Assembly: GCA_963791615.1 (NCBI GenBank)
Contig: CAWBTE010000005.1
Coordinates: 434,001-498,000, forward strand
Direction of reading: 5' to 3'
Source: CAILZL01 sp963791615
GTDB taxonomy: Bacteria > Pseudomonadota > Gammaproteobacteria > Steroidobacterales > Steroidobacteraceae
Length of the DNA: 64,000 bases
Within the stretch, counting starts at the first letter, position 1; each line of letters starts with the position of its first letter. Of this stretch, positions 43,150 through 52,212 are shown one piece after another. The position numbers and the translations under genes were made by a program. Below the pieces are notes generated by a model. It searched no databases. It saw only the letters and a program-made list of their open reading frames with translations, and had not been told where the DNA came from.

Positions 43150-43751
43150 GACCGCGCCAGCGCCTGCAGCAGCAGTTGTAGCGCCTTGCCGCGATGACTG
43201 ATGTGATTTTTCTGTTCGGCACTGATCTCGGCGGCGGTGCACTGCAACTCAGGCAAGTGGAAGATCGGGTCATAGCCAAAGCCACCGCTACCTCTGGGCT
43301 GTCGAGCGATCACGCCTTCCCAGCTGGCTTCGCAGACGATGGGTTGGTCGTCCTGTGCATCGCGTACATACACCAGCGCGCAGCGATAGCGGGCGTGGCG
43401 TTGTGTATCGGGCGCCTCACGCAAAGCGTCCAGCAATTTGTGCAGATTGTCAGCATCCGTCGCCTGTGCGCCGGCATAACGTGCGGAGAAAATACCCGGC
43501 GCACCATGCAGAGCATCCACTTCAATGCCGGAATCATCGGCAATGGCCGGCAGGCCTGAAACTGCCGCGGCATGACGTGCCTTGATCAGCGCATTGGCGA
43601 CAAAGCTGTCGCCGTTTTCCGCGACCTCCTCCGTGGTGAACTGCGCCTTGGGAATCACCTCAAAATCCAGCGGTTGCAGCAGCGCCTGCAATTCACGCAG
43701 CTTGCCGGCATTGTTGGTGGCGAGCACAACGCGCATCGGGCAATCCGTCAA
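43146..43751 (-). CDS. rdgB: Non-canonical purine NTP pyrophosphatase (RdgB/HAM1)
   Basis: The 201-residue enzyme hydrolyses dITP/XTP to keep them out of DNA. The motif LATNNAGKLRELQALL, the acidic site ADDSGIEVDALHGAPGIFSA and GSGGFGYDPIFHLPE are all present. A Met five codons in (MRVVLATNN) is an alternative start. It overlaps rph and hemW by four bases each. Confidence 0.96.
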   Translation of the reverse strand: MTDCPMRVVLATNNAGKLRELQALLQPLDFEVIPKAQFTTEEVAENGDSFVANALIKARHAAAVSGLPAIADDSGIEVDALHGAPGIFSARYAGAQATDADNLHKLLDALREAPDTQRHARYRCALVYVRDAQDDQPIVCEASWEGVIARQPRGSGGFGYDPIFHLPELQCTAAEISAEQKNHISHRGKALQLLLQALARS

Positions 43752-44500
43752 CTCGTAGGCAATGGGCCATGCAGGGCTTCCAGTTGCAGCGCGTGCAATT
43801 GGTTAATGCCCTGCACCGCGAAGTTCAGCAGCTCGTCCAGTTCATGGCGACGGAAGGCATGGCCTTCAGCCGTGCCCTGAATTTCCACAAATGCGCCGCC
43901 ATTGTTCATCACCACATTCATGTCGGTTTCAGCGTTGGAATCTTCGACGTAATCCAGATCCAGCACCGGCTGGCCCGACCAGATACCCACCGACACCGCA
44001 GCCACCTGGGCATGAATGGGATTGCTCTTCAGCAAGCCTTTGCCCAGCAAGGACTCCACTGCATCAACCAGCGCGACATAGCCACCGGTAATGGCGGCGG
44101 TACGTGTGCCGCCATCGGCCTGCAACACATCACAATCGATGGTGATGGTGCGTTCACCCAGACCCTTCATATCCACCACCGCACGCAGTGCGCGGCCAAT
44201 CAATCGCTGGATTTCCTGGGTGCGACCAGACTGTTTGCCCTTGGCAGCTTCACGTGGCGACCGCGTATGCGTGGCGCGCGGCAACATGCCGTATTCAGCC
44301 GTCACCCAACCCTGACCCTTGCCACGCAGGAATGACGGCACGCTTTCGTCCACGGTAGCGGTGCACAGCACTCGGGTCTGGCCAAACTCAACCAGCACCG
44401 AACCTTCGGCGTGGCGGGTAAACGCACGGGTAAATCGCACAGCGCGCAATTCATCAGTGGCCCGGCCACTGGGACGAGCAGAAGATTTCGACGAATTCAT
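43748..44500 (-). CDS. rph: Ribonuclease PH
   Basis: The 250-residue phosphorolytic 3'-5' exoribonuclease trims tRNA. GWVTAEYGMLPRATHTRSPR, QSGRTQEIQRLIGRALRAVV, DCDVLQADGGTRTAAITG and AFVEIQGTAEGHAF are the conserved blocks. It is the first gene of the tightly coupled run rph-rdgB-hemW. Confidence 0.97.
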   Translation of the reverse strand: MNSSKSSARPSGRATDELRAVRFTRAFTRHAEGSVLVEFGQTRVLCTATVDESVPSFLRGKGQGWVTAEYGMLPRATHTRSPREAAKGKQSGRTQEIQRLIGRALRAVVDMKGLGERTITIDCDVLQADGGTRTAAITGGYVALVDAVESLLGKGLLKSNPIHAQVAAVSVGIWSGQPVLDLDYVEDSNAETDMNVVMNNGGAFVEIQGTAEGHAFRRHELDELLNFAVQGINQLHALQLEALHGPLPTS

Positions 44501-44576
44501 AACAACCTTGGGATGGGATAGGCAGCGGATACGGAAAAATGCAGCTTGGCTGCAATGCGCCGGTCAGGCGCGCCAA

Positions 44577-45320
44577 TTAGTCAGCAATGTACCGCACAAC
44601 AGCAGCGGTGGAATTGTCACTGTAGGGAGCCGATGCCTGCACTGCCCGCTGGCCGAGTTCCGTCAATGCGGTCTGCAAGTTGGTCTGTTCATGGGCAAAT
44701 CCGGCAATGTCCGCATCCTTGAGATTGGCCCAGATACCATCCGAGCACAACAACAGCAAGTCACCCGGCTGTACCCGCTTGTGGCCGGTAATACTCATTT
44801 CCGGAATGGCGGCATCACCGCCCAGACAACACTCCACGAAATTGCGCATCGGGTGTCCGGTGAGCTGGGCTTCGGTGATCTTGCCCTCGCGCAACAGCAT
44901 TTCCACATGACTGTGATCGCGGGTGCGTTCCAGCACGGCGCGCGCGCGCAGATGATAAATGCGGCTGTCACCGACATGCGCCCAGTAAGCATTGCCCTCC
45001 TGCACCAGACACACCACTGCGGTGGCCCGGGGGCGGGTTTCAAGGGATTTGTGACTGCCCAGCTGCACCACTTCATCATGGGCACGGCTCAGCGCCAGAT
45101 GGATGAAACCCATGGGATCAAACAGCGGATAGGGCTGTTTGGCAAACGCTTCCGCGATGCTCTTCAGCGCCGTGTCAGCCGCACGGCTGCCGTCAGAATG
45201 TCCGCCCATGCCATCCATCACCACCAGCAAAACCGCCCGCTCGTTCTTGATAATCGCTACGCGATCCTGATTGTCCTCGCGATCACCAAGCAGGGAGATC
45301 TGTGCGGATTCGACTTGCAA
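44577..45320 (-). CDS. PP2C-family serine/threonine phosphatase
   Basis: The protein has 247 residues. Metal-binding motifs are in order: GDREDNQDRVAI, VVMDGMGGHSDGSRAA, HVGDSRIYHLRA, LLLCSDGIWANL and DNSTAAVVRYI. The start appears to be TTG at 45320, eight bases after a GGAG; no ATG or GTG fits. In related genomes a PP2C phosphatase next to yicC or rph is often accompanied by a Ser/Thr kinase, which is absent here. Its protein target is unknown. Confidence 0.9.
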   Translation of the reverse strand: MQVESAQISLLGDREDNQDRVAIIKNERAVLLVVMDGMGGHSDGSRAADTALKSIAEAFAKQPYPLFDPMGFIHLALSRAHDEVVQLGSHKSLETRPRATAVVCLVQEGNAYWAHVGDSRIYHLRARAVLERTRDHSHVEMLLREGKITEAQLTGHPMRNFVECCLGGDAAIPEMSITGHKRVQPGDLLLLCSDGIWANLKDADIAGFAHEQTNLQTALTELGQRAVQASAPYSDNSTAAVVRYIAD

Positions 45321-45469
45321 ACAATACTCCAGAAGGGCGTTGCAGCTTCGATGCTGCTAAACTTTGTGGGCTTTATAACAGCGCCATGCCGGGAAAAAAA
45401 GCGGCTTTCGATCCTATTTCAGAGTCAACAGCATGGCCCGACATTCATTATGACCACATTGGATATTCC

Positions 45470-46336
45470 ATGATTCGCAGCATGACTGGTTTTGCCCGGA
45501 GCGAGTGTCAGGGCGATTGGGGCACGCTGGTGTGCGAAATGCGCACCGTGAACCATCGCTTTCTGGAAGTTTCGCTACGCCTGCCGGAAGACCTGCGCTC
45601 GCTGGACAGCGAACTGCGGCAATTGATTGCCGTCGCCCTGAAACGCGGCAAAGTCGACGCCAGCCTGTACCTGAAAGGCGCCAGCTCCGGCACACAGCTG
45701 CAGGAACTCAATACCGAAGTACTGCAACAACTGCGTGAACGCCTCGACATCGTACGCACCACCATGCGCGCCGATGCGCCGCTCAGCGCGCTGGATCTGC
45801 TGCGCTGGCCGGGTGTGCTCAAGGAAGCCGAACGCGATGCCAGCCCCTTGCTGGTCGCGGCGCAGGAACTGGTCAAACAAACGCTGGTGGAACTGAACGA
45901 CATGCGCAGTCGCGAAGGCAATCGCATTCATGAGCTGCTGGCGCAACGCTGCGCCGGCATAACCACGCAGGTAGAAGTCGTACGTGGCAAATTGCCCGAA
46001 ATTGCCGCCCGCCAGCGCGAACGCATGCTGGCCAAACTCGCGACCCTCAATACTTCGGCGGATAGCGAACGTCTGGAGCAGGAACTGGTGATCTTTGCCC
46101 ACAAAATGGATGTGGATGAGGAAATGGATCGTCTCACCAGCCACTTGGTGGAGATTCGCAGCGTCATTGCCTCCACCGAACCCGCCGGTCGCCGCCTTGA
46201 TTTCCTGATGCAGGAACTCAACCGCGAATCCAACACGCTGTCGTCCAAGTCACAGGATGCCGACACCACCCGCGCCGCCGTGGAACTCAAGGTGATTATT
46301 GAGCAGATGCGCGAACAGATTCAGAACGTGGAGTAG
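45470..46336 (+). CDS. yicC: YicC family protein (endoribonuclease-like)
   Basis: The 288-residue protein starts at ATG 45470 (MIRSMTGFARSECQGDWG), the conserved YicC beginning. The C-terminal DUF1732 region (RLTSHLVEIRSVIASTEPAG, RRLDFLMQELNRESNTLSSK) ends EQIQNVE. YicC homologues act in RNA turnover. The gene is normally followed directly by gmk. Here about 1.9 kb of accessory DNA intervenes, and a second copy of the yicC 3' end lies just before gmk (48194-48224). Confidence 0.95.
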   Translation: MIRSMTGFARSECQGDWGTLVCEMRTVNHRFLEVSLRLPEDLRSLDSELRQLIAVALKRGKVDASLYLKGASSGTQLQELNTEVLQQLRERLDIVRTTMRADAPLSALDLLRWPGVLKEAERDASPLLVAAQELVKQTLVELNDMRSREGNRIHELLAQRCAGITTQVEVVRGKLPEIAARQRERMLAKLATLNTSADSERLEQELVIFAHKMDVDEEMDRLTSHLVEIRSVIASTEPAGRRLDFLMQELNRESNTLSSKSQDADTTRAAVELKVIIEQMREQIQNVE

Positions 46337-46459
46337 AAAACGCAGCGGCCAGCGTTGCCGCACACCGGGACAGAAGCCCGGGTGAAGCAGCAAGAACCTG
46401 AATTAAGTAAAGCGCGCCTTCACAATTGACGGGCTTGGGCTGACTAAATCTCAGCGTCC

Positions 46460-46669
46460 TTAAAGACTTCCCAGAGTTTGGCTCGCAAGCCCCGCACAGA
46501 CTTTTTCGAGAGTCCGGATAGTCAAATTGCTTTCCCCGCGTTCAAGCGCGCTGTAGTACGTCCGGTGCATACCTATCTTGTCGGCAAACGCTTCCTGGCT
46601 AACGCCTAATGATTCACGCCGCTTTCGCAGCGCGTCTCCAATGCGTTCAACCATGGTGCGGCTTTTCAT
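46460..46669 (-). CDS. Small XRE-family helix-turn-helix regulator
   Basis: The 69-residue protein is essentially one Cro/CI helix-turn-helix (LRKRRESLGVSQEAFADKIG, MHRTYYSALERGESNLTIRT, LEKVCAGL). It lacks a partner domain, as do regulators of restriction systems and antitoxins, but no toxin or restriction gene is beside it. It sits in the accessory insert between yicC and gmk. AT-rich DNA and a GACTAG/CTAGCT pair lie upstream (46722-46738). Confidence 0.8.
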   Translation of the reverse strand: MKSRTMVERIGDALRKRRESLGVSQEAFADKIGMHRTYYSALERGESNLTIRTLEKVCAGLASQTLGSL

Positions 46670-46772
46670 GCCGCAACACCCTAAATTCTCTCCTGTTGCA
46701 ACTCTACAGATACAAACATAGACTAGTTATATCTAGCTGATTCCAAATAGACCACAGCATGGAGTTACGGAC

Positions 46773-47815
46773 ATGAGATCGAGCTCGGGCGCGATACTTA
46801 TATTGGGTGTCTTGTCACTTACAGGCTGTGGCGGAGGCGGGGGCAGCAGTACCAGCACCAGCGTCAGTAGCTCTAGTAGCAGCTCAGCTACTACCTACAC
46901 GATTGGCGGTACGATTTCCGGACTAACTGCCACTGGACTCACCCTCGAAAACAACGCTGGGAACGCTCTCGCAATTGCTTCGGGCGCAAGCTCATTCACA
47001 TTCACCACACCAATCGCGAGCGGTGACGGCATATAACGTAACCGCCAGAACGCAGCCAGTCGGACAGAGGTGCGTGGTCAGCAATGGCTCAGGAAATGTG
47101 GCCACTGCCAATATTACAAGCGTCTCTGTACGGTGCGGTGCGGAAGCTGAAGGTGCGTATGTGGGCACATTAACGGGCAGCACAAACAGTGCATTCCAGC
47201 TTGTTATTTTGGAGAATGGAGAATACTGGGCCATTTACGGCAATCAGACGCCCAGCTATATTTTTTGTTTCTGGCTTAGTCCAAGGTACTGGTGTATCCA
47301 ACAATGGAACTTTCACTTCGTCAGACCTGAAGGATTTCGGATTTTTTCCCGCCATCGCAGGCACCTTAAACAGAACATACAATCTCGCAACTATGGCCTT
47401 TTCAGGTACCGCAGCATTCAGCCGGCGGCACTGTTGGATTCGTTGCCAGCCCTGCTACGACATCGACATACAACTACAACACAGCAGCGTCACTGACGAC
47501 GGTGTCCGGTGCATGGGCTCTAACGGTCACCACCGGCGAATCCGTAGCAGTCAACATCTCTCCGAGCGGTGTATTCAGTGCTTCAACAAACCTTGGCTGT
47601 AACTTCTCGGGCACAGATGACTCCCAGGCCTTCAGGTAAAAATGTCTTCAATATCTCGTATACCTTTGGTCCCGCACCTTGCGCCTTACCCGGTCAGTCC
47701 GCCACCGGCATTGCAATAGCATTTCCAGCGGCAACGGCAGGTAAAGACTCAACTCATTGTGGGCGGAATAAACTCAGCGAGAAACGCAGGTTCTGTAGCA
47801 TTCGGCACGCGGTAA
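46773..47815 (+). pseudogene. Lipoprotein gene, multiple frameshifts
   Basis: The N-terminus is a clear lipoprotein (LILGVLSLTGCGGGGG) with a Ser-rich linker. Across changing frames the sequence stays protein-like: TIGGTISGLTATGLTLENN, TAYNVTARTQPVGQRCVVSN, AYVGTLTGSTNSAFQLVILE, GLVQGTGVSNNGTFTSSDLK, TSTYNYNTAASLTTVSGAWA, GKNVFNISYTFGPAPCALPG, and finally NSARNAGSVAFGTR with a TAA at 47813-47815. At least five single-base shifts are required. This beta-rich surface lipoprotein type is common in proteobacteria and has no known role. Part of the accessory insert between yicC and gmk. Confidence 0.6.
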
Positions 47816-48193
47816 AAAGGATCAACCATGTGGTGACCGCGTTACAGGGTCACCACACTTAAGAGTGACGAAATTTAACTGTTGTTTGTCCAAAATCGTA
47901 TCCACCCAGATTGCGGAGTCCCTTCTGGTATTGAGGAGGCTCCCTTCCGGCCGGGTCGACGGAATCTTGATTTCGGCCTCGGTATTGAATCCAGCCCTCA
48001 AAGCCGCACACATGAGCCATGACCGGCTTAGTTGATCTCACGCCACCGCTTAGCGAGATCATGGAATAATTGGATTCCCGATAGTCACGCCATCCTGTTG
48101 CGTAGCTAGCTGTGTAGCTACGGAAATTCTGCGTCTGATACACGCCCATAACATCATGAATCATATGAATAACATTCCTGTTTTCTGGGCAAA
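47816..48193. other. Accessory stretch without a supported gene
   Basis: A minus-strand frame (48209 to 47859) is open for 116 codons (VMGVYQTQNFRSYTASYATG ... QTTVKFRHS), but it matches no family I know, and its start would lie inside the yicC 3'-end copy. I do not call it. No promoter or RNA is evident. Confidence 0.3.
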
Positions 48194-48224
48194 CGAGAAA
48201 CAGATTCACAGGAACGTGGAATAA
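48194..48224 (+). repeat. Second copy of the 3' end of yicC
   Basis: The bases encode EKQIHRNVE and a TAA, closely resembling the end of YicC (REQIQNVE, stop) with one extra codon. It is in the same orientation and lies just upstream of the gmk ATG, where the true yicC end would be in an uninterrupted yicC-gmk pair. Everything between 46337 and here is therefore likely inserted DNA. Confidence 0.6.
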
Positions 48225-48227
48225 GCC

Positions 48228-48855
48228 ATGACCGACTCAGCCAAGAGGACATCTATACGTGATCGCCGCGCCCTCCGGGGCGGGCAAGACCTCGCTGGTC
48301 AAGGCTTTGCTGGAGCAGGAACCCGGCGCGCGGTTCTCGGTTTCCTACACCACCCGCAAGATGCGCCCCACCGAAGTGAATGGCCGCGATTACCACTTCG
48401 TAACCCACGCGCAATTCGAGCAGATGGTGGCCGCAGGCGAATTTCTGGAGCATGCCCAGGTATTCGACAATTACTACGGCACGGCGCGCGCGCAGGTTCA
48501 ACAACTGCTGGATCAGGGCGCCAATGTCATCCTGGAAATCGACTGGCAGGGGGCGCAGCAAATTCGCCGGGTGATGCCGGGCTGCCGCAGCATTTTCATC
48601 CTGCCACCCTCGCGCGCTGAACTGGAGCGCCGCCTGCGCGGTCGCGGCACCGACGACGAGATTGTCATCCAGCGCCGTCTGCGCGATGCCGCCAGCGACA
48701 TGGGCCATTGGGCCGAATTCGACTACGTGGTGGTCAACGCCGATTTCGACCGGGCGCGGGCTGAATTGCAGTCGATTGTGCTGGGTCAGGGGGCGGCTTT
48801 ACGGGCGGATCGCCCGGATTTGCAGCCCCTGATCCGCGAGCTTTTGGCGCGCTGA
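48228..48855 (+). CDS. gmk: Guanylate kinase, one frameshift near the start
   Basis: The product phosphorylates GMP. From codon 8 the frame is a perfect Gmk: HLYVIAAPSGAGKTSLVKAL, YTTRKMRPTEVNGRDYHFV, FLEHAQVFDNYYGT and ILEIDWQGAQQIRRVMPG. This frame has a stop at 48229 and no ATG, whereas the ATG at 48228 (MTDSAK) is in another frame. One extra base between 48238 and 48250 explains both. Corrected length 208 residues. gmk is essential, so an error in the sequence is more likely than a real break. Confidence 0.93.
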
Positions 48856-48878
48856 TTTAGCCGTTACTCAGAATTTTC

Positions 48879-48955
48879 TGTCATTCCCGCGCAGGCGGGA
48901 ATCCAGTGGAAACAGAACCCTTTTTGTCCTGGATTCCCGCCTGCGCGGGAATGAC
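48879..48955. repeat. Palindromic repeat, TGTCATTCCCGCG type
   Basis: The arms TCATTCCCGCGCAGGCGGGA and its complement near 48930-48955 enclose a 20-base loop. This class of intergenic palindrome is widespread in proteobacteria. It lies between gmk and rpoZ. Confidence 0.8.
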
Positions 48956-49074
48956 GATGGTTAACGGCCCCCAGAACTTCTCAACCATTTTCCCCACCAA
49001 ATTGAGAATCGGGGTATGCCCGGACGATTCGCCCGCTATAATCCGCCTCCTTTTGAAGTTCCCCAGGTGTCCGC

Positions 49075-49449
49075 ATGGCCCGCATTACCGTTGAAGATTG
49101 TCTGCAGAATGTCCCGAACCTGTTCAACCTGGTGCTGGTCGCCGCCAAGCGCGCGCGCCGCATTGCCAACGGCGCTGAAGCAACCGTGGATCGTGAAAAC
49201 GACAAGCCCACCGTGATCGCCCTGCGCGAAATCGCGGCCGGCCATGTCGGTCCGGAAATTCTCGACGAAGTGGATCGCGCGCCAGTGCATGAACTGAGCG
49301 CCATGGACATGATGATGCCCGACGATTTCCGCGCACCGCATCTGGGTCTGAAAGACAGCCTCGACGATGACTTCGGCGATGATTTCAAGGAAGACTTCAA
49401 GGATGACGTCAAACCTGCTGCGAAGGCCGAACCGGATGCAGCCGAGTAA
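49075..49449 (+). CDS. rpoZ: RNA polymerase omega subunit
   Basis: The 124-residue protein has the omega core (MARITVEDCLQNVPNLFNLV, RARRIANGAEATVDRENDKP). It is longer than the E. coli subunit (91) because of a C-terminal acidic tail with repeated D-D-F units (LDDDFGDDFKEDFKDDVK). It lies just upstream of spoT, the usual arrangement. Confidence 0.95.
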   Translation: MARITVEDCLQNVPNLFNLVLVAAKRARRIANGAEATVDRENDKPTVIALREIAAGHVGPEILDEVDRAPVHELSAMDMMMPDDFRAPHLGLKDSLDDDFGDDFKEDFKDDVKPAAKAEPDAAE

Positions 49450-49477
49450 CTGACCCCAGCCGGGTACTCAATGACAC

Positions 49478-51631
49478 ATGGTCGATAGCGCGTCCTTCTT
49501 CGGATTTCTGCCCACCGGACGGCGCGCCATCGGCATCACGCAACTGCTCAACAAGCTCGAAGCCTATCTGCCGCCAGATCAGGTCGAGCAGATTCGCGAA
49601 GCTTACGAATTCGGCGCGGCCGCCCACGAGGGCCAGAAGCGTCGCAGCGGCGAACCCTACATATCGCATCCGGTGGCCGTCGCCGACCTGCTCGCCGATC
49701 TGCACATGGATGGCCAGACCATTGTCGCGGCCATCCTGCACGATGTCATCGAAGACACACCGACGCTCAAGGACGAAATCGCCTCGAAGTTCGGTGCGGA
49801 AGTCGCCGAGATTGTCGATGGCGTCTCCAAGCTTGATCAGGTGCAGTTCAACAGCCGCGCCGAAGCGCAGGCAGAAAGTTTCCGCAAGATGCTGCTGGCG
49901 ATGGTGCGCGATATTCGCGTCATCATGGTCAAGCTGGCGGATCGCACCCACAACATGCGCACCCTCGGCGCCATGCCGCCGCCCAAACGCCGCGCCGTGG
50001 CGCGCGAAACGCTGGATATCTACGCGCCGATTGCCAACCGTCTGGGCATCTACAACATCAAGAACGAGCTGGAAGATCTCGGCCTGAAAGCGCTGTATCC
50101 CAATCGTTACAAGGTGATCGAGAAAGCCGTCAAGACGGCGCGCGGCAATCAGAAGCAGTTCGTCGGCAAGATCAAGGAGGCGATTGAAGCCGCGTTGAAA
50201 AAAGTCGGCATCAATGCGCGGGTCGAAGGCCGCGAAAAACATCCGTTCAGCATCTATCAGAAGATGCGCCGCAAGAGCACCTCGCTGAGCGAGATCGTGG
50301 ATGTGTTCGGCTTCCGCATCGTGGTTGACAGCATCGACACCTGTTATCGCTGTCTGGGTCTGGTACACAGCCTGTATCGACCCATGCCGGGCCGCTTCAA
50401 GGATTACATCGCCATTCCACGCGTGAATGGTTACCAGTCATTGCACACCACATTGTTTGGCCCCAACGGCATGCCGGTGGAAGTACAGATCCGCACCGAA
50501 GCCATGCAGCAGATTGCCGAGTCCGGCGTAGCCGCACACTGGCAGTACAAAACCGGTGATAGCGAAGACCACCGTGCCGGTCATGATCGCGCCCGCGACT
50601 GGTTACAACATCTGGTCGACATGCATGGCGGCAATTCGGAAGAGTTCCTGGAAAGCGTCAAGGTCGATCTGTTTCCCGACAAGGTGTACGTGTTCACGCC
50701 CAAGGGTGATATCCGTCGCCTGCCGCGTGGCGCCACACCGGTGGACTTCGCCTATGCCGTGCATACCGATGTGGGCAATCGCTGTGTCGCCGCCAAGGTG
50801 GATCGTCGGCTGGTGCCGTTGCGTACCCCGCTGCGCAATGGTCAGACCGTGGAAATCATTACCGCCAAGGGCGCAACGCCCAATCCCACCTGGGCCAACT
50901 TTGTGGTCACCGCCAAGGCGCGTTCGGCAACGCGCCAGTATCTGAAAGGCATGAAGCAGGGCGCAGCGGCGGAGCTGGGCAAGCGCATGCTCAGTCAGTC
51001 ACTGAGTGAATTGAATCTGTCGTTCAAGCAGATCAGCGAACAGCAACTGACGCATCTGGCGCAGGAACTGCAACTGGGCAACGCCAACGAACTGCTGGAA
51101 AAAATTGGCCTGGGCGAACGTCTCGCGCCGCTGGTAGCGCGGCGTCTGCTGCCGGGTGAAGCCGAAACCAGCAAGCTGCGCGATACCGGGCCACTGGCCA
51201 TCACTGGCGCAGAAGGCCTGAGCGTCACTTATGCACGCTGCTGCTTCCCGATTCCCGACGATCCCATCATGGCCTATGTCACCAGCGGTCACGGCATCGT
51301 CATTCACCGTGAAGCCTGTGGCAATCTCAAAAGCTATCGCAAGCAACCCGACAAATGGTTGCCGGTGGCGTGGCAAGCTGCGCCCGAAAAACTGTTCACC
51401 ACCGAAATCCGGGTGCAGGTGAAGAGCCGCATAGGCATCCTGGCAGCGGTGGCTTCGGAAATTTCCGCGACCCAGACCAGCATTGAGAAAGTGACCATTG
51501 TTGAACGCGATGGCGGCGTCAGCACCGAGATCTTCGAGCTGCTGGTGGCCAACCGCATGCAACTGGCGCAGGTGATCAAGCGCTTGCGCAAGATGCCTGA
51601 CGTCGTCAAGGTGGCGCGCAGTTTGACCTGA
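49478..51631 (+). CDS. spoT: Bifunctional (p)ppGpp synthetase/hydrolase SpoT
   Basis: The protein has 717 residues. The hydrolase HD domain has HEGQKRRSGEPYISHPVAVA and AAILHDVIEDTPT, with metal ligands intact. The synthetase domain has RFKDYIAIPRVNGYQSLHTT. The TGS domain has VYVFTPKGDIRRLPRGATPV and the C-terminal ACT domain is complete. With both active sites conserved it should make and degrade the alarmone. Start ATG 49478. Confidence 0.96.
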   Translation: MVDSASFFGFLPTGRRAIGITQLLNKLEAYLPPDQVEQIREAYEFGAAAHEGQKRRSGEPYISHPVAVADLLADLHMDGQTIVAAILHDVIEDTPTLKDEIASKFGAEVAEIVDGVSKLDQVQFNSRAEAQAESFRKMLLAMVRDIRVIMVKLADRTHNMRTLGAMPPPKRRAVARETLDIYAPIANRLGIYNIKNELEDLGLKALYPNRYKVIEKAVKTARGNQKQFVGKIKEAIEAALKKVGINARVEGREKHPFSIYQKMRRKSTSLSEIVDVFGFRIVVDSIDTCYRCLGLVHSLYRPMPGRFKDYIAIPRVNGYQSLHTTLFGPNGMPVEVQIRTEAMQQIAESGVAAHWQYKTGDSEDHRAGHDRARDWLQHLVDMHGGNSEEFLESVKVDLFPDKVYVFTPKGDIRRLPRGATPVDFAYAVHTDVGNRCVAAKVDRRLVPLRTPLRNGQTVEIITAKGATPNPTWANFVVTAKARSATRQYLKGMKQGAAAELGKRMLSQSLSELNLSFKQISEQQLTHLAQELQLGNANELLEKIGLGERLAPLVARRLLPGEAETSKLRDTGPLAITGAEGLSVTYARCCFPIPDDPIMAYVTSGHGIVIHREACGNLKSYRKQPDKWLPVAWQAAPEKLFTTEIRVQVKSRIGILAAVASEISATQTSIEKVTIVERDGGVSTEIFELLVANRMQLAQVIKRLRKMPDVVKVARSLT

Positions 51632-51644
51632 TCTGAATTCTTTC

Positions 51645-51722
51645 GTAGGGGCGGTTCGTGAGCCGCCCTCTTGTTGCCATCAAATAACAAACCAGGACGG
51701 GCGGTTCACGAACCGCCCCTAC
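51645..51722. repeat. GTAGGGGCGG palindromic repeat, copy 1
   Basis: GTAGGGGCGGTTCGTGAGCC and its complement (ending CCGCCCCTAC) form long arms around 30 bases. A degenerate copy lies at 57651-57719. It lies between spoT and ridA. Confidence 0.8.
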
Positions 51723-51738
51723 GCACCAGGAAATCTAC

Positions 51739-52119
51739 ATGTCTCGCAGCATCATCAGCACACCCAACGCACCGCAGGCCATTGGCACTTACTCGCAAGC
51801 CGTGAAAGTCGGCAATACGGTGTATGTGTCGGGACAGATTCCGCTCGATCCGAAAACCGGCGAAATGGTGCAGGGCGAAATGGAGCTGCATGTGCGACGT
51901 GTATTCGACAACCTCAAGGCCATCATCAACGCGGCCGGCGGCGATTTCTCACACGTTGCCAAACTCAACGTGTTTCTGACTGATCTCGCCAACTTCGCGC
52001 TGGTGAACAAGATCATGGCGGAATACTTCACTCAGCCTTATCCGGCGCGTGCTGCGATTCAAGTGGCCGCGCTGCCCAAGGGCGCGCAGGTGGAAATGGA
52101 CTGCGTGGTGGAGCTTTGA
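51739..52119 (+). CDS. ridA: RidA family 2-iminobutanoate/2-iminopropanoate deaminase
   Basis: The 126-residue protein has the RidA signature near the C-terminus (PYPARAAIQVAALPKGAQVE, with Arg and Glu of the active site) and NAPQAIGTYSQAVKVGNTVY, VSGQIPLDP at the start. It removes reactive enamines and imines formed by PLP enzymes. It takes the place of trmH in the spoT-recG run. Confidence 0.95.
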   Translation: MSRSIISTPNAPQAIGTYSQAVKVGNTVYVSGQIPLDPKTGEMVQGEMELHVRRVFDNLKAIINAAGGDFSHVAKLNVFLTDLANFALVNKIMAEYFTQPYPARAAIQVAALPKGAQVEMDCVVEL

Positions 52120-52150
52120 CTAAAACTCGCCCCCTTCTCTGTAAGTCAGA

Positions 52151-52210
52151 CTGTAGGTCAGGCTTCAGCCTGACATCTACCCTGCAGTCAGGCTGAAGCC
52201 TGACCTACAG
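52151..52210. repeat. CTGTAGGTCAGGC palindromic repeat before recG
   Basis: CTGTAGGTCAGGCTTCAGCC and its complement (ending CTGACCTACAG) form arms of 24 bases around a 12-base loop. The right arm ends two bases before the recG ATG, so the ribosome-binding region of recG is inside the palindrome. Confidence 0.8.
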
Positions 52211-52212
52211 GC

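Noticed and set aside
47859..48209. 116-codon minus-strand frame before gmk
   Set aside because: No family resemblance, and its start lies within the duplicated yicC 3' end; kept only as an unassigned stretch.
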